Source of the DNA: Lentisalinibacter sediminis
Lineage (GTDB): Bacteria > Pseudomonadota > Gammaproteobacteria > Steroidobacterales > Woeseiaceae
Assembly (NCBI RefSeq): GCF_040706615.1
Contig: NZ_JAPDRF010000004.1
Location: 248,001-312,000, forward strand
Length of the DNA: 64,000 bases
Direction: 5' to 3'
Under the pieces are notes generated by a model that had not been told where the DNA came from, did not search any database, and worked only from the letters and a program-made list of their open reading frames with translations. The position numbers and the translations under genes were made by a program. Of the stretch, positions 49,900 through 59,637 are shown piece after piece (the first letter of the stretch is position 1; every line of letters starts with the position of its first letter).

Positions 49900-50715
49900 A
49901 TGCCGAATGAAAATCCCCGCAGCGACGGCGAATACCTGAGCACCCTGGCACGGGGGCTGACGGTGCTGCGCTCGTTCACCAAGGAGCGTCCCGAGATGAG
50001 TCTCAGCGAGGTCGCAGCCGCCACCTCGCTCAGCCCGGCCGTCGCCCGGCGCTGCCTGAATACGCTGGTGCACCTGGGTTATGTGGGCAAGAAAGGCAAG
50101 CGCTTCCTGCTGACGCCGGAGGTGATCGGCTTCGCGTCCGCGTTCCTCGAGTCCATGAATGTGGAAGAAGTCATCCGGCCGTACCTGCAGGAGGTACGCG
50201 ACCGCACCGGCGACAGCTCGTCGCTGGCCGTCCTGTCCCGGCAGAACATCCTCTACCTGGTGCACGTCTCCACCAACCGCATGGTTCGGCTTGCCGCCGG
50301 CGTGGGCACCCGCTTCCCCGCGTACTGCACCTCACTCGGCCGCGTGCTGCTCGCCCATCAGCCTGACGACGTGCTCGAGTCGCTGCTGGCGGAGATGCGA
50401 CCGGAGAAGTTCACCGACAAGACCGAGACCTCGGTGCCGGCGCTGCGAAAGATACTGGGCGAGGTACGCCGATGCAGCTACGCCTCCATCCAGGATGAAC
50501 TCGACTACGGCATCGTCTCGGTGGCGGTGCCGGTGCGCATGGACGATGGCACCGTGATCGCGGCCATCAACTGCTCGACCGCCACCACGCGGGTGAACGA
50601 GGCGGAGATGGTGGAGACCCGGCTGCCGCACCTGCGTCGTGCCGCCGACAGGATCGAGACTGAGCTGCGCCGCTACCCCGTCCTGGTCCACTCGATCCGC
50701 GGCGCCGCGGACTGA
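49900..50715 (+). CDS. IclR-family regulator, PcaR/PcaU/PobR type
   Basis: 271 residues. The N-terminal winged HTH (EYLSTLARGLTVLRSF, LSEVAAATSLSPAVARRCL) and C-terminal effector domain (RVLLAHQPDDVL, DELDYGIVSVAVPVRMDDGTVIAAINCS) match the PcaR branch, which usually senses aromatic-pathway intermediates such as 3-oxoadipate. It lies 36 nt before the end of the convergent hydrolase gene and beside a long palindrome at 52379-52416. It is the likely regulator of the surrounding cluster. Confidence 0.88.
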   Translation: MPNENPRSDGEYLSTLARGLTVLRSFTKERPEMSLSEVAAATSLSPAVARRCLNTLVHLGYVGKKGKRFLLTPEVIGFASAFLESMNVEEVIRPYLQEVRDRTGDSSSLAVLSRQNILYLVHVSTNRMVRLAAGVGTRFPAYCTSLGRVLLAHQPDDVLESLLAEMRPEKFTDKTETSVPALRKILGEVRRCSYASIQDELDYGIVSVAVPVRMDDGTVIAAINCSTATTRVNEAEMVETRLPHLRRAADRIETELRRYPVLVHSIRGAAD

Positions 50716-50754
50716 GCCGCCGCGGCCGTCATTGCCGCAATCGCCGCAATTGAC

Positions 50755-51591
50755 TCAATCGCCGCAATCGACGTCGCGGCAGAATTCCCGCACCGCCCGG
50801 TTGTAGGCATCCGGCTCGCTGAGATTGCCGAGATGTCCACTGGCACTCAGCACTACCTCGCGGGCACCGGGCACCTTCTCGACGAGCAGCCGGGCGAGGC
50901 GGCGCCGCGCCTCCGTCTCGCGGGCTCCGGTCAGGACCAGCAGAGGCAGTCCGGCGCCGGCCACGGCGCCGAGCACATCGTTGGACCGGGCATAGGCTTC
51001 CGGACGGAAGCGCACGAGATCCTCGCCACGGTAATCCGCCAGCATCTGTCGCAGCAGCGTCTCCGCTTCCGGGTGACCCTCGCCGACCCGCATCATGGGA
51101 TGACACAGCCAGCGGCGCCGGACCTCGTCCATACGGCCCTCGGCCGCCAGTGCGGCGTACTCGGCGACCGGGATACGCTCGGCATCCGGGCCGCCCGGGT
51201 CCTCGCCGTCCACCGCGGCGCCCTGCAGGATCAGGGAACGCAGCCGACCGGGATGCCGTGCCGCGTAACGCAGGGCGATGCGTCCGCCCTGGGACATGCC
51301 GAGCAGGTGAAAAGGACCGCCGATCAGCTGCCGGGCGATGGCGTCGATGTCCCCCGTTTCCCGTAAGAGGTCGGGCTCGCCCTCGGACAGGCCGAAGCCT
51401 CGGCGGTCAAAGGCGATCACGCGGTAATCCCGCGACAGGGCCTCTATCTGGGGGCGGAACACGCGGTGATCCATCGCCCAGCCGTGCACCAGCAGTAACG
51501 GTGCTCCGACGCCGACCGCCTCGACGTGGAGTCGCGCGCCGTCCGCGACCACCTCGTGGGAGCGGCTGCCCACCGGCGCCTCCGCCGCCAT
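50755..51591 (-). CDS. Alpha/beta hydrolase (PcaD/BphD-like)
   Basis: 278 residues, cytoplasmic (no signal peptide). Oxyanion region LLVHGWAMDH, nucleophile elbow GMSQGGR, and a His in ASGHLGN near residue 255. The overall form matches enol-lactonase and C-C hydrolases of aromatic pathways, but the substrate is not set by these motifs. Its ATG shares nucleotides with the stop of the upstream citryl-CoA-lyase-like gene (TGATG), so the two are coupled. Confidence 0.85.
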   Translation of the reverse strand: MAAEAPVGSRSHEVVADGARLHVEAVGVGAPLLLVHGWAMDHRVFRPQIEALSRDYRVIAFDRRGFGLSEGEPDLLRETGDIDAIARQLIGGPFHLLGMSQGGRIALRYAARHPGRLRSLILQGAAVDGEDPGGPDAERIPVAEYAALAAEGRMDEVRRRWLCHPMMRVGEGHPEAETLLRQMLADYRGEDLVRFRPEAYARSNDVLGAVAGAGLPLLVLTGARETEARRRLARLLVEKVPGAREVVLSASGHLGNLSEPDAYNRAVREFCRDVDCGD

Positions 51592-52358
51592 CACGGCTCG
51601 TAGTCGACGGCCTCCTGGGCCGCCTCCCAGATCGCCGGGGCCGCCGGCTCGGACATCTCCTCGAATACGTGCCCCACCAGCCCGGCGCAGCGGGCGGTCA
51701 GCACCACCCCGCGCATGAGCCGGGAGGGGATGCCGGCCTCCGCCATGGCCCCCGCCATCGCCGCGCTGATGTTGGTCACCAGCGGCTTGCCCAGTTCTTC
51801 GCGCAGCGCATCCTGCAGCAGATACATCGCATCGATGGCCTCGCCGCCGGCACCGGCCGCGCCGACGATCTCCAGCAGCCGCTCGACGCGCGGGTCTTTC
51901 GTCTGGTGGATGGGATGACCGAAGCCGGGTATCGGCCGACGGATGCTGCGATAGCTCCGCACCTCCTCGATGGCCTTCGCCTTGCGCTCTGACTCGTCCG
52001 CCGCGAGGATACGCTCCAGCACGGCGCCGCACTCGCCCGCCGTGCCGGCATAGCGGTCGCCAACCCCCAGCAGGCCGGCCACCACCGCGCCCTGGAAGGA
52101 CTCCGGCGCCCCGTAGTGCGTGAGCCGGCTCACCACCGCCGAGGGCACCATGCCGTGCTCCATGATCGTGACCATGACCGCATCGACGATGCGCACCTGG
52201 GTCTCCGTGGGTTCCTTGCCGAGCGCCTGCAGCAGCATCAGCTGAGTGAAGCTGTAGCTGCCCATGATGTCGGTCACGAGATTCCGGCCGCGGATCAGGA
52301 TGTTGTCCGCGTCGTAGCCGCAGATGCCCGTGTGGCCCGTCGTGGTCTCGTCTGCCAT
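51591..52358 (-). CDS. Citryl-CoA lyase-like, short citrate-synthase-fold protein
   Basis: 255 residues, far shorter than citrate synthase (about 430), matching stand-alone citryl-CoA lyases and the C-terminal part of ATP-citrate lyase. The catalytic His segment GFGHPIHQTKDPR and the preceding helices (SYSFTQLMLLQALGKEP, HGMVPSAVVSRLTHYGAP) are intact. It probably splits or forms a C-C bond on a CoA thioester. GGAGGGGAG precedes the ATG. A divergent neighbour of the TonB-dependent receptor; the actual substrate is unknown. Confidence 0.82.
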   Translation of the reverse strand: MADETTTGHTGICGYDADNILIRGRNLVTDIMGSYSFTQLMLLQALGKEPTETQVRIVDAVMVTIMEHGMVPSAVVSRLTHYGAPESFQGAVVAGLLGVGDRYAGTAGECGAVLERILAADESERKAKAIEEVRSYRSIRRPIPGFGHPIHQTKDPRVERLLEIVGAAGAGGEAIDAMYLLQDALREELGKPLVTNISAAMAGAMAEAGIPSRLMRGVVLTARCAGLVGHVFEEMSEPAAPAIWEAAQEAVDYEP

Positions 52359-52378
52359 GGTCTCCCCTCCGTCGATAC

Positions 52379-52416
52379 TTTTTCGCATATCGAAGTTGAA
52401 TTCGTTATGCGAAAAT
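52379..52416. promoter_or_regulatory. 38-bp near-perfect palindrome (operator)
   Basis: Left arm 52379-52394 and right arm 52401-52416 match inversely at 14 of 16 positions, with a 6-nt spacer. The arms carry TTTTCGCATA and TATGCGAAAA. It lies between divergent genes and overlaps the leftward -10. Binding by the neighbouring IclR protein is an inference from location and symmetry. Confidence 0.65.
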
Positions 52417-52442
52417 TATAGCATCCACGTCATCCTGTCCAA
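52415..52442 (-). promoter_or_regulatory. Leftward promoter of the citryl-CoA-lyase/hydrolase unit
   Basis: On the minus strand TTGGAC (52442-52437), a 16-nt spacer, and a perfect TATAAT (52420-52415). The predicted start, near 52408, falls inside the palindrome, so bound protein would block transcription. Confidence 0.6.
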
Positions 52443-52466
52443 AAACAGCTCGGGGGAGAGTCAAGA

Positions 52467-54692
52467 ATGAAGCTATCGACCAGGATCGCTGTGTGCCTGC
52501 TGGCACCCACGCTCGCCGTGCCCTTCGTCGAGGTCCGCGCCCAGGGGCAGGTCATCGAGGAAGTGGTGGTCACTGCCCGTAAACGCGCGGAGTCGCTGGA
52601 GGACATTCCGGTCTCCGCGCGGGCGTTCACCGCCGACGAGATCGAGTCCGCCGGCATCAACACGCCGCAGGACTTCATCCAGCTGACGCCGAACGTGACG
52701 CTGGTCCAGACTCAGAACGCGGGCAACTCCTTCATCAACATCCGCGGCGTCTCCCAGGCGCGCAACAGTGAGATGTCGGCGGCAGTCCTCGTGGACGGCG
52801 TCCTGATGGCCAACCCGGCCCAGTTCAACCAGCAACTGTTTGACATCCAGCAGATCGAGGTACTGCGCGGGCCCCAGGGCGCGCTGTACGGGCGTAACGC
52901 CATCGGCGGCGCCATCACCATCGTGACCAAGCAGCCGACCGACGAGCTGGAAGGCCGCATGGAACTCGGCGCCGACGACGGCCCGGGCTTCACCGCCCGC
53001 GGTGCGGTCAGCGGCCCGATCGGCGGCAGCGAGACGCTCAAGTTCCGTGCCTCCGCTTCCTACGTGGACACGGACGGCTGGATCGAGAACGAATTCCTGG
53101 ACGAGGAAGCCGATCCCTACCGGGACATCTCCGGCCGCTTCAAGCTGCTGTGGGAACCGACGGACCGCTTCTCCGCAGACCTGCGGCTGTCCGCGTCGCA
53201 GCTCGACACCCAGGCGCTGTACTTCGTGATCGGCCCGGAGGCGGACGACACCGACATCCCGGTACGCGTCAACAACCCGGGCAAGAACGAGCGCGACCTC
53301 TACAACGCCACGCTGAAGCTCGACTACGAGGCCGACTTCGGCACGTTCACTTCCATCACTGCCTATGACGATCTCGAGGAACTGCTGACCGGCGACCAGT
53401 TCAACTTCGTGCCCCGGGAGGAGTCCGTGGTCAACTTCTTCGACTTCGCCCCGCTCATCCGCGATCTGACCGGCGACGAGTTCGTGGACCTCAGCCAGAC
53501 CCAGTACCTCGAATCCGACGCCATCAGCCAGGAGTTCCGCTTCACCTCGCCGGCCGAGAACCGCCTGCGCTGGATCGCCGGCACCTACTTCATCCAGACG
53601 GACCGGTTCATCTCCACCGGCAACATGATCGACCGCGGCAACGGCGTGCCCGACGTCACCACCGAGCCGCGCGTCTCGGTGTTCGTCGACCCCACGGACC
53701 CGAGCCCCCAGTTCGGCCTGCTGGTGGACGAGCAGGACAACTTCGCCTGGGCGGTCTTCGGCGAGGTCGCCTACGACCTCACGGACACCTTCGAGGCGTC
53801 GGTATCCCTGCGCTACGACGAGGACGAGCGCGAGAACACCACGCTGACCGAGCCGCTGTACGACCCGACGGGCGGTCTGACGACTTTCGGCGAGGTGCGC
53901 AAGGAGACCTGGGACGCCTGGCAGCCCAAGGTCACGCTGACCTGGCAGCCGAGCGACACCATGACGGTCTATGGCGGCTACAGCCGCGGCTTCCGGAGTG
54001 GCGGCTTCAACCAGTCCGGCGTGGGCGGCGCGGTGCCCGAGCCCGGCGTGGAAGACATCTTCGAGGAGCAGATCGCGGACACCTGGGAGGCCGGCATCAA
54101 GGGCTCGTTCTGGGGCGGCCGCGCCAGCGGCTCCGCGAGCGTCTACTACACCGACTTCGAGAACGCCTACTTCTTCTTCTTCGATCCGGGCACCAGCACG
54201 CAGAACCTGGGCAGCATCCCCGAGGTCACCTACCAGGGTCTGGAGATCGAAGGCAGCGCGCTCGTGACGGACAACCTCAGCGTGAATTTCGGTCTTGGCT
54301 ACACCGACAGCGAGATCGAGCGCGCCGCGGATCCCGCCGACAACGGCAATCAGGCGCCGCTCGTCTCCGAGTACACGCTCAATCTGGGCGTGCTCTATCA
54401 GCGGCCCACCGAGCTCTTCGGCGGCGTGAACGCCGTCGTGCGGGTCGACTACCAGCGCACCGGCGACACCTGGTGGGACCCGGGCAATATCTCCGTGCGC
54501 AGCCCTTATGATCTGGTCGACGTGCGTGTCGGCGTGGAGATGCCGGACGACTGGTCGGTGATGCTGTGGGCGAAGAACGCCTTCGATGAGGAATACAATA
54601 CCGAGTTCTCGCCGGGTCCCGTGCCGGGGGCGAACTTCCTCTGGCCGGGCATGCCCAGGCGCTGGGGCGTCGAGTTCTCCAAGCGCTTCTGA
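52467..54692 (+). CDS. TonB-dependent outer-membrane receptor
   Basis: 741 residues with a signal peptide (STRIAVCLLAPTLAVPF, cleavage near EVRAQ), the TonB-box-like EEVVVTARKRAESLEDIP, a plug with IRGVSQARN and EVLRGPQGALYGRNAIGGAI, and a barrel ending in the canonical Phe (RWGVEFSKRF). GGGGGAGAG precedes the ATG. First of a rightward series of catabolic genes and divergent from the lyase-like gene, so it probably imports the substrate of this cluster. Confidence 0.93.
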   Translation: MKLSTRIAVCLLAPTLAVPFVEVRAQGQVIEEVVVTARKRAESLEDIPVSARAFTADEIESAGINTPQDFIQLTPNVTLVQTQNAGNSFINIRGVSQARNSEMSAAVLVDGVLMANPAQFNQQLFDIQQIEVLRGPQGALYGRNAIGGAITIVTKQPTDELEGRMELGADDGPGFTARGAVSGPIGGSETLKFRASASYVDTDGWIENEFLDEEADPYRDISGRFKLLWEPTDRFSADLRLSASQLDTQALYFVIGPEADDTDIPVRVNNPGKNERDLYNATLKLDYEADFGTFTSITAYDDLEELLTGDQFNFVPREESVVNFFDFAPLIRDLTGDEFVDLSQTQYLESDAISQEFRFTSPAENRLRWIAGTYFIQTDRFISTGNMIDRGNGVPDVTTEPRVSVFVDPTDPSPQFGLLVDEQDNFAWAVFGEVAYDLTDTFEASVSLRYDEDERENTTLTEPLYDPTGGLTTFGEVRKETWDAWQPKVTLTWQPSDTMTVYGGYSRGFRSGGFNQSGVGGAVPEPGVEDIFEEQIADTWEAGIKGSFWGGRASGSASVYYTDFENAYFFFFDPGTSTQNLGSIPEVTYQGLEIEGSALVTDNLSVNFGLGYTDSEIERAADPADNGNQAPLVSEYTLNLGVLYQRPTELFGGVNAVVRVDYQRTGDTWWDPGNISVRSPYDLVDVRVGVEMPDDWSVMLWAKNAFDEEYNTEFSPGPVPGANFLWPGMPRRWGVEFSKRF

Positions 54693-54733
54693 GCGGACCC
54701 GAAGCAGACGGAACAGACGAGGAGTTTCAGACC

Positions 54734-55273
54734 ATGCAAGCACCGAGAGTAAATTCCCGACTCCACCACAACGCCCACGTCACCCGCGACCTGGAAGCCG
54801 TGCGCCACTTCTACGAGGACATCATCGGCTTCCCGCTGACCGCCACCTGGTGCGAGAAGACCGATCTGTTCGGCAAGGAGCGGGTCTACGCGCACTGCTT
54901 CTTCGACATCGGCGACGGCGAGGCACTGGCCTTCTTCCAGTTCGCCGACGATGACGATGCCGAGGAGTTCGGCCCCGAGCTGCCGCTGTCCGGCTTCCGC
55001 CACCTCGCGCTGAAGGTGGACCAGGAGAGCCAGGACGGCATCCGGGAACGCCTCGAGGCCGCCGGCTACAAGGAGCCCGACATGTACATCCTCAATCACG
55101 GCTACTGCTATTCGCTGTACGTGTTCGATCCGGCCAAACTGCTGGTGGAATTCACCGTCGACCACCCGGACGTGGACCAGATCAACGCCGACCAGCTGCC
55201 GAAGGCGCATAGTGAACTGAAGCGCTGGCTGGCCGGCGATCACACGCCGAACAACGAGCAGTACCACCGCTAG
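54734..55273 (+). CDS. VOC-superfamily protein (dioxygenase/isomerase-like)
   Basis: 179 residues, two paired beta-alpha-beta modules. First module LHHNAHVTRDLEAVRHFYEDIIGFPL with likely metal ligand His12, then GFRHLALKV (His) and LLVEFTVDHPDV (Glu) complete a candidate 2-His-1-Glu metal site. VOC members include extradiol dioxygenases, glyoxalases and epimerases, so the reaction is open. GAGGAG lies before the ATG, 41 nt after the receptor. Confidence 0.85.
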   Translation: MQAPRVNSRLHHNAHVTRDLEAVRHFYEDIIGFPLTATWCEKTDLFGKERVYAHCFFDIGDGEALAFFQFADDDDAEEFGPELPLSGFRHLALKVDQESQDGIRERLEAAGYKEPDMYILNHGYCYSLYVFDPAKLLVEFTVDHPDVDQINADQLPKAHSELKRWLAGDHTPNNEQYHR

Positions 55274-55416
55274 TCGAACCGCGGCCGCCTGAACGGCGGC
55301 CGGCACCGCGGGCTCCCCGCCATGAGGCCGGAGGACACGGACTCCGGCCCGCGGACCCGCTCGGCCCGGCACCGGGGAAGAGTTCCGAACACCAGCGAGA
55401 CACCGAGAGAGGAATC

Positions 55417-56001
55417 ATGTCCACGAAGATCTGCATCGTCCATCACAGCGGTTACGGCCACACCGCGAAGCAGGCGGCCGCCGTCGCCGAAGGCATCCGC
55501 CGCGTCGACGGCGTCGAGTGCATCGAGCTCACCGTCACGGAGCTGGAGGACACCGAGGCCCCGGGCTGGTCCGAACTGGACGAGGCCGCCGCCATCGTCT
55601 TCGGCAGCCCCACCTACATGGGCAGCGCGTCGGCCGACATGAAGCGTTTCATGGAGGCGACGTCCGGGCGCTGGATGGAGCAGAAGTGGGCGGACAAGCT
55701 CGCCGCCGGCTTCACCAACTCCGGCTCCCAGAACGGCGACAAGCAGAACACGCTGGTCTCCTTCCTCACCCTCGCCGCCCAGCACGGCATGGTCTGGGTG
55801 AATCTCAATCTGCTGCCGGGCAACAACAGCTCGAAGGGCAGCGTGGACGACGTGAACCGGCTGGGCGGCTCGCTGGGCGCCATGGCCCAGTCGAACGTGG
55901 ACGAAGGTCCCGACGTCTGCCCGCCCGAGGCCGATCTGGAGACAGCGCGCCGCCTGGGTCAACGCGTCGCCGAGTGCTCGCTGCGCTGGAACCGCGGCTG
56001 A
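55417..56001 (+). CDS. Flavodoxin-family NAD(P)H oxidoreductase (WrbA-like)
   Basis: 194 residues. The FMN phosphate loop HHSGYGHTAKQA is at the N-terminus, and the second FMN loop FGSPTYMGSASADMKRFME near residue 65; AGFTNSGSQNGDKQNTL resembles the WrbA segment. It would reduce quinones or supply reducing power to an enzyme of the cluster. Same strand, with a 143-nt gap from the VOC gene and 46 nt before the ligase. Confidence 0.87.
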   Translation: MSTKICIVHHSGYGHTAKQAAAVAEGIRRVDGVECIELTVTELEDTEAPGWSELDEAAAIVFGSPTYMGSASADMKRFMEATSGRWMEQKWADKLAAGFTNSGSQNGDKQNTLVSFLTLAAQHGMVWVNLNLLPGNNSSKGSVDDVNRLGGSLGAMAQSNVDEGPDVCPPEADLETARRLGQRVAECSLRWNRG

Positions 56002-56047
56002 GCGCATCCCGACACAACAGGACCCGACACAACAAAGGTGGTCCCCG

Positions 56048-57388
<1,341 letters not shown>

Positions 57389-57402
57389 AAAACCCGGGTT
57401 TT
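57389..57402. repeat. Perfect 14-bp palindrome between ligase and MetE-like genes
   Basis: AAAACCCGGGTTTT directly follows the ligase stop and lies 5 nt before the next start codon. It has no loop, so it is not a normal hairpin terminator; it could be a protein site or affect start-codon access, since no good ribosome site precedes ATG 57408. Confidence 0.55.
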
Positions 57403-57407
57403 CATCC

Positions 57408-58442
57408 ATGGCATCCAGACTACCGCTGTTCCCCTGCACCATCGTCGGCAGCTATCCGCAGCCGGACTGGCTCATCGACCGGCAAAAGCTCTCGGGACGC
57501 TTTCCTCCCCGCACCCGTGCGCAAGAGCTCTGGCGTATCGACGAACAGTTCCTGCAGCAGGCCCAGGACGACGCCACCCGCATCGCTATCCAGGATCAGG
57601 AGCGAGCCGGGCTCGACATCGTCTCCGACGGCGAGATCCGCCGGGAGAGCTACTCCAACCACTTCGCCACCGCGCTGGACGGCATCGACCTCGACAACCC
57701 GGGCGAGGCTCTGGACCGCAGCGGCGAGCCGGTGTTCGTGCCCCGGATCGTCGGACCGATCCGCCGCCGGCATCCGGTGGGAGTCGACAACCTTCGCTTC
57801 CTGCGGGCGAATACCGACCGGGCGGTGAAGTTCACCGTGCCGGATCCGTTCACCATGGCACAGCAGGCGCAGAACGAGCACTACGCGACGGACCGGGAAG
57901 CCGCGCTCGCCTACGCCGACGCCGTGAACGCCGAGATCCGCGACCTGTTCGCGGCCGGGGCCGACGTCGTGCAGATCGACGAGCCCTACATGCAGGCCCG
58001 ACCCGATCAGGCCCGGGAGTATGGCATCGAGGCCCTGAACCGCGCGCTGGACGGCGTCGACGGACAGACCTGCGTGCACATCTGCTTCGGCTATGCGGCC
58101 CTGATCCACGAGCGGCCCGAGGGTTACTCCTTCCTGCCCGAGTTCTCCGGCGCCTGCTGCAGCCAGGTCTCCATCGAGACCGGCCAGTCCAACCTGGACT
58201 GTTCCGTGCTCGAGTCCCTGCCGGGCAAGGACATCCTGCTCGGCGTGCTGGACCTCTCGAGCAACGAGGTGGAGTCGGTCGAGACTATAAAGGAGCGGGT
58301 CCGCCGGGCGCTGCAGCACGTCGACGCCGAACGCATCGTTCTGGCCCCGGATTGCGGCATGAAGTACCTGAGCCGCGAGGCGGCATTCGGCAAGCTCGCG
58401 GCCATGTCGAAAGCCGCGGCCGAATTGCGCGCCGAGGCCTGA
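57408..58442 (+). CDS. MetE catalytic-domain protein 1 (zinc methyl/thiol transferase-like)
   Basis: 344 residues, matching the C-terminal catalytic half of cobalamin-independent methionine synthase and lacking the N-terminal half. Zinc ligands equivalent to E. coli MetE His641, Cys643, Glu665 and Cys726 are His224 and Cys226 (CVHICFG), Glu257 (VSIETGQS) and Cys316 (PDCGMKYL). IVGSYPQPDWLI begins the barrel. Related proteins include core-MetE forms and epoxyalkane:CoM transferases, so the methyl or thiol substrate is open. A second member follows 13 nt downstream. Confidence 0.85.
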   Translation: MASRLPLFPCTIVGSYPQPDWLIDRQKLSGRFPPRTRAQELWRIDEQFLQQAQDDATRIAIQDQERAGLDIVSDGEIRRESYSNHFATALDGIDLDNPGEALDRSGEPVFVPRIVGPIRRRHPVGVDNLRFLRANTDRAVKFTVPDPFTMAQQAQNEHYATDREAALAYADAVNAEIRDLFAAGADVVQIDEPYMQARPDQAREYGIEALNRALDGVDGQTCVHICFGYAALIHERPEGYSFLPEFSGACCSQVSIETGQSNLDCSVLESLPGKDILLGVLDLSSNEVESVETIKERVRRALQHVDAERIVLAPDCGMKYLSREAAFGKLAAMSKAAAELRAEA

Positions 58443-58455
58443 AGGAGAAGAGACG

Positions 58456-59604
58456 ATGAGCACCGGCGCCGACCGCATACTGACGACCCACACCGGCAGC
58501 CTGCCCCGCCCGGACGATCTCATCCGCATCATGTGGGCGAAGGGCGACGGCATCCCGGTGGACGAGGAGGCGCTCGCCGAGCGCGTGGCGAGTGCCGTGC
58601 AGGAGATGGTGGACCGCCAGGCCGCCGCGGGCATCGGCATCGTCAACGACGGCGAGATGTCCAAGCCGAGCTACGCCACCTATGTGAAGGACCGGCTGCA
58701 CGGTTTCGGCGGCGAGTCCGTGCAGGACTACTTTTTCGGCGACCTGGTCGACTACCCGAGGAGCGCGGAGATCGTGGCCGCCAATCCCGGCCGCCGCAAG
58801 CGCTCGGCGCCCGCCTGCAACGCCCCGATCTCGGTGAAGGACACCGAGGCGGCGGCACTCGACATGGTGAATCTCACGAATTCGGCGAAGGACGCCGACG
58901 TGGCGGGCATCTTCTCCAGCGCGGCCTCCCCCGGCGTGGTCACCATCTTCTTCGGCAACGAGTACTACGAGAGCGACGAGGAGTACGTCTTCGCCGTCGC
59001 CGAGGCCATGCGCCACGAGTACGAGGCGATCGCCGCGGCCGGCGCGTACGTGCAGCTGGACTGCCCGGACCTCGCCATGGGCCGGCACTCGGCTTACGCG
59101 GACATGGACCTCGCGCAGTACCGCAGGCGCGTCGCCATGAACATCGAGGCGCTGAACCATGCCGTGCGCAACATTCCCGAAGAGAAGCTGCGCATGCACC
59201 TGTGCTGGGGCAACTATCCCGGCCCGCATCACTGCGACGTGGCGATGGGCGAGATCATCGATCTGGTCTGGAAGGCCAAGCCGCGCACGATCCTGTTCGA
59301 GGCCGCGAACCCCCGCCACGCTCACGAGTGGACCCTGTTCGAGACGGTCCAGGTGCCGGACGACAAGATCCTCTGTCCCGGCTGCATCGAACCGCAGTCC
59401 AACTACATCGAGCACCCGGAGCTGGTGGCCCAGCGCATCGAGCGCTACGCGCGGCTGGTCGGCCGCGACCGCGTGATGGCCGGCGTCGACTGCGGCTTCA
59501 GCGTGCACGTGGGCATGCAGGGCATCGACCCGGACGTAGCCTGGGGCAAGCTCGCCTCCCTCGCCGAAGGCGCGGCGATCGCGACCGACCGCCTCTGGAG
59601 CTGA
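58456..59604 (+). CDS. MetE catalytic-domain protein 2 (zinc methyl/thiol transferase-like)
   Basis: 382 residues, a second and clearly different member of the same family. It starts TTHTGSLPRPDDLIR. Zinc ligands are His248 and Cys250 (MHLCWGNYPGPHH), Glu282 (LFEAANPRH) and Cys346 (GVDCGFS). The HxCWGN type is common in proteins annotated as methionine synthase II family, but such members sit in catabolic clusters and are rarely tested. GAAGGAGA precedes the ATG. The two copies may act as subunits or in sequential steps. Confidence 0.85.
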   Translation: MSTGADRILTTHTGSLPRPDDLIRIMWAKGDGIPVDEEALAERVASAVQEMVDRQAAAGIGIVNDGEMSKPSYATYVKDRLHGFGGESVQDYFFGDLVDYPRSAEIVAANPGRRKRSAPACNAPISVKDTEAAALDMVNLTNSAKDADVAGIFSSAASPGVVTIFFGNEYYESDEEYVFAVAEAMRHEYEAIAAAGAYVQLDCPDLAMGRHSAYADMDLAQYRRRVAMNIEALNHAVRNIPEEKLRMHLCWGNYPGPHHCDVAMGEIIDLVWKAKPRTILFEAANPRHAHEWTLFETVQVPDDKILCPGCIEPQSNYIEHPELVAQRIERYARLVGRDRVMAGVDCGFSVHVGMQGIDPDVAWGKLASLAEGAAIATDRLWS

Positions 59605-59637
59605 GCGGCCGCCGGAGCTCGCCGGCGTGAAACAGCG

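Noticed and set aside
57389..57402. Intrinsic terminator after the PaaK-like ligase gene
   Set aside because: The palindrome has no loop, and any hairpin would leave only a few weak pairs; the downstream gene is close and co-directional.
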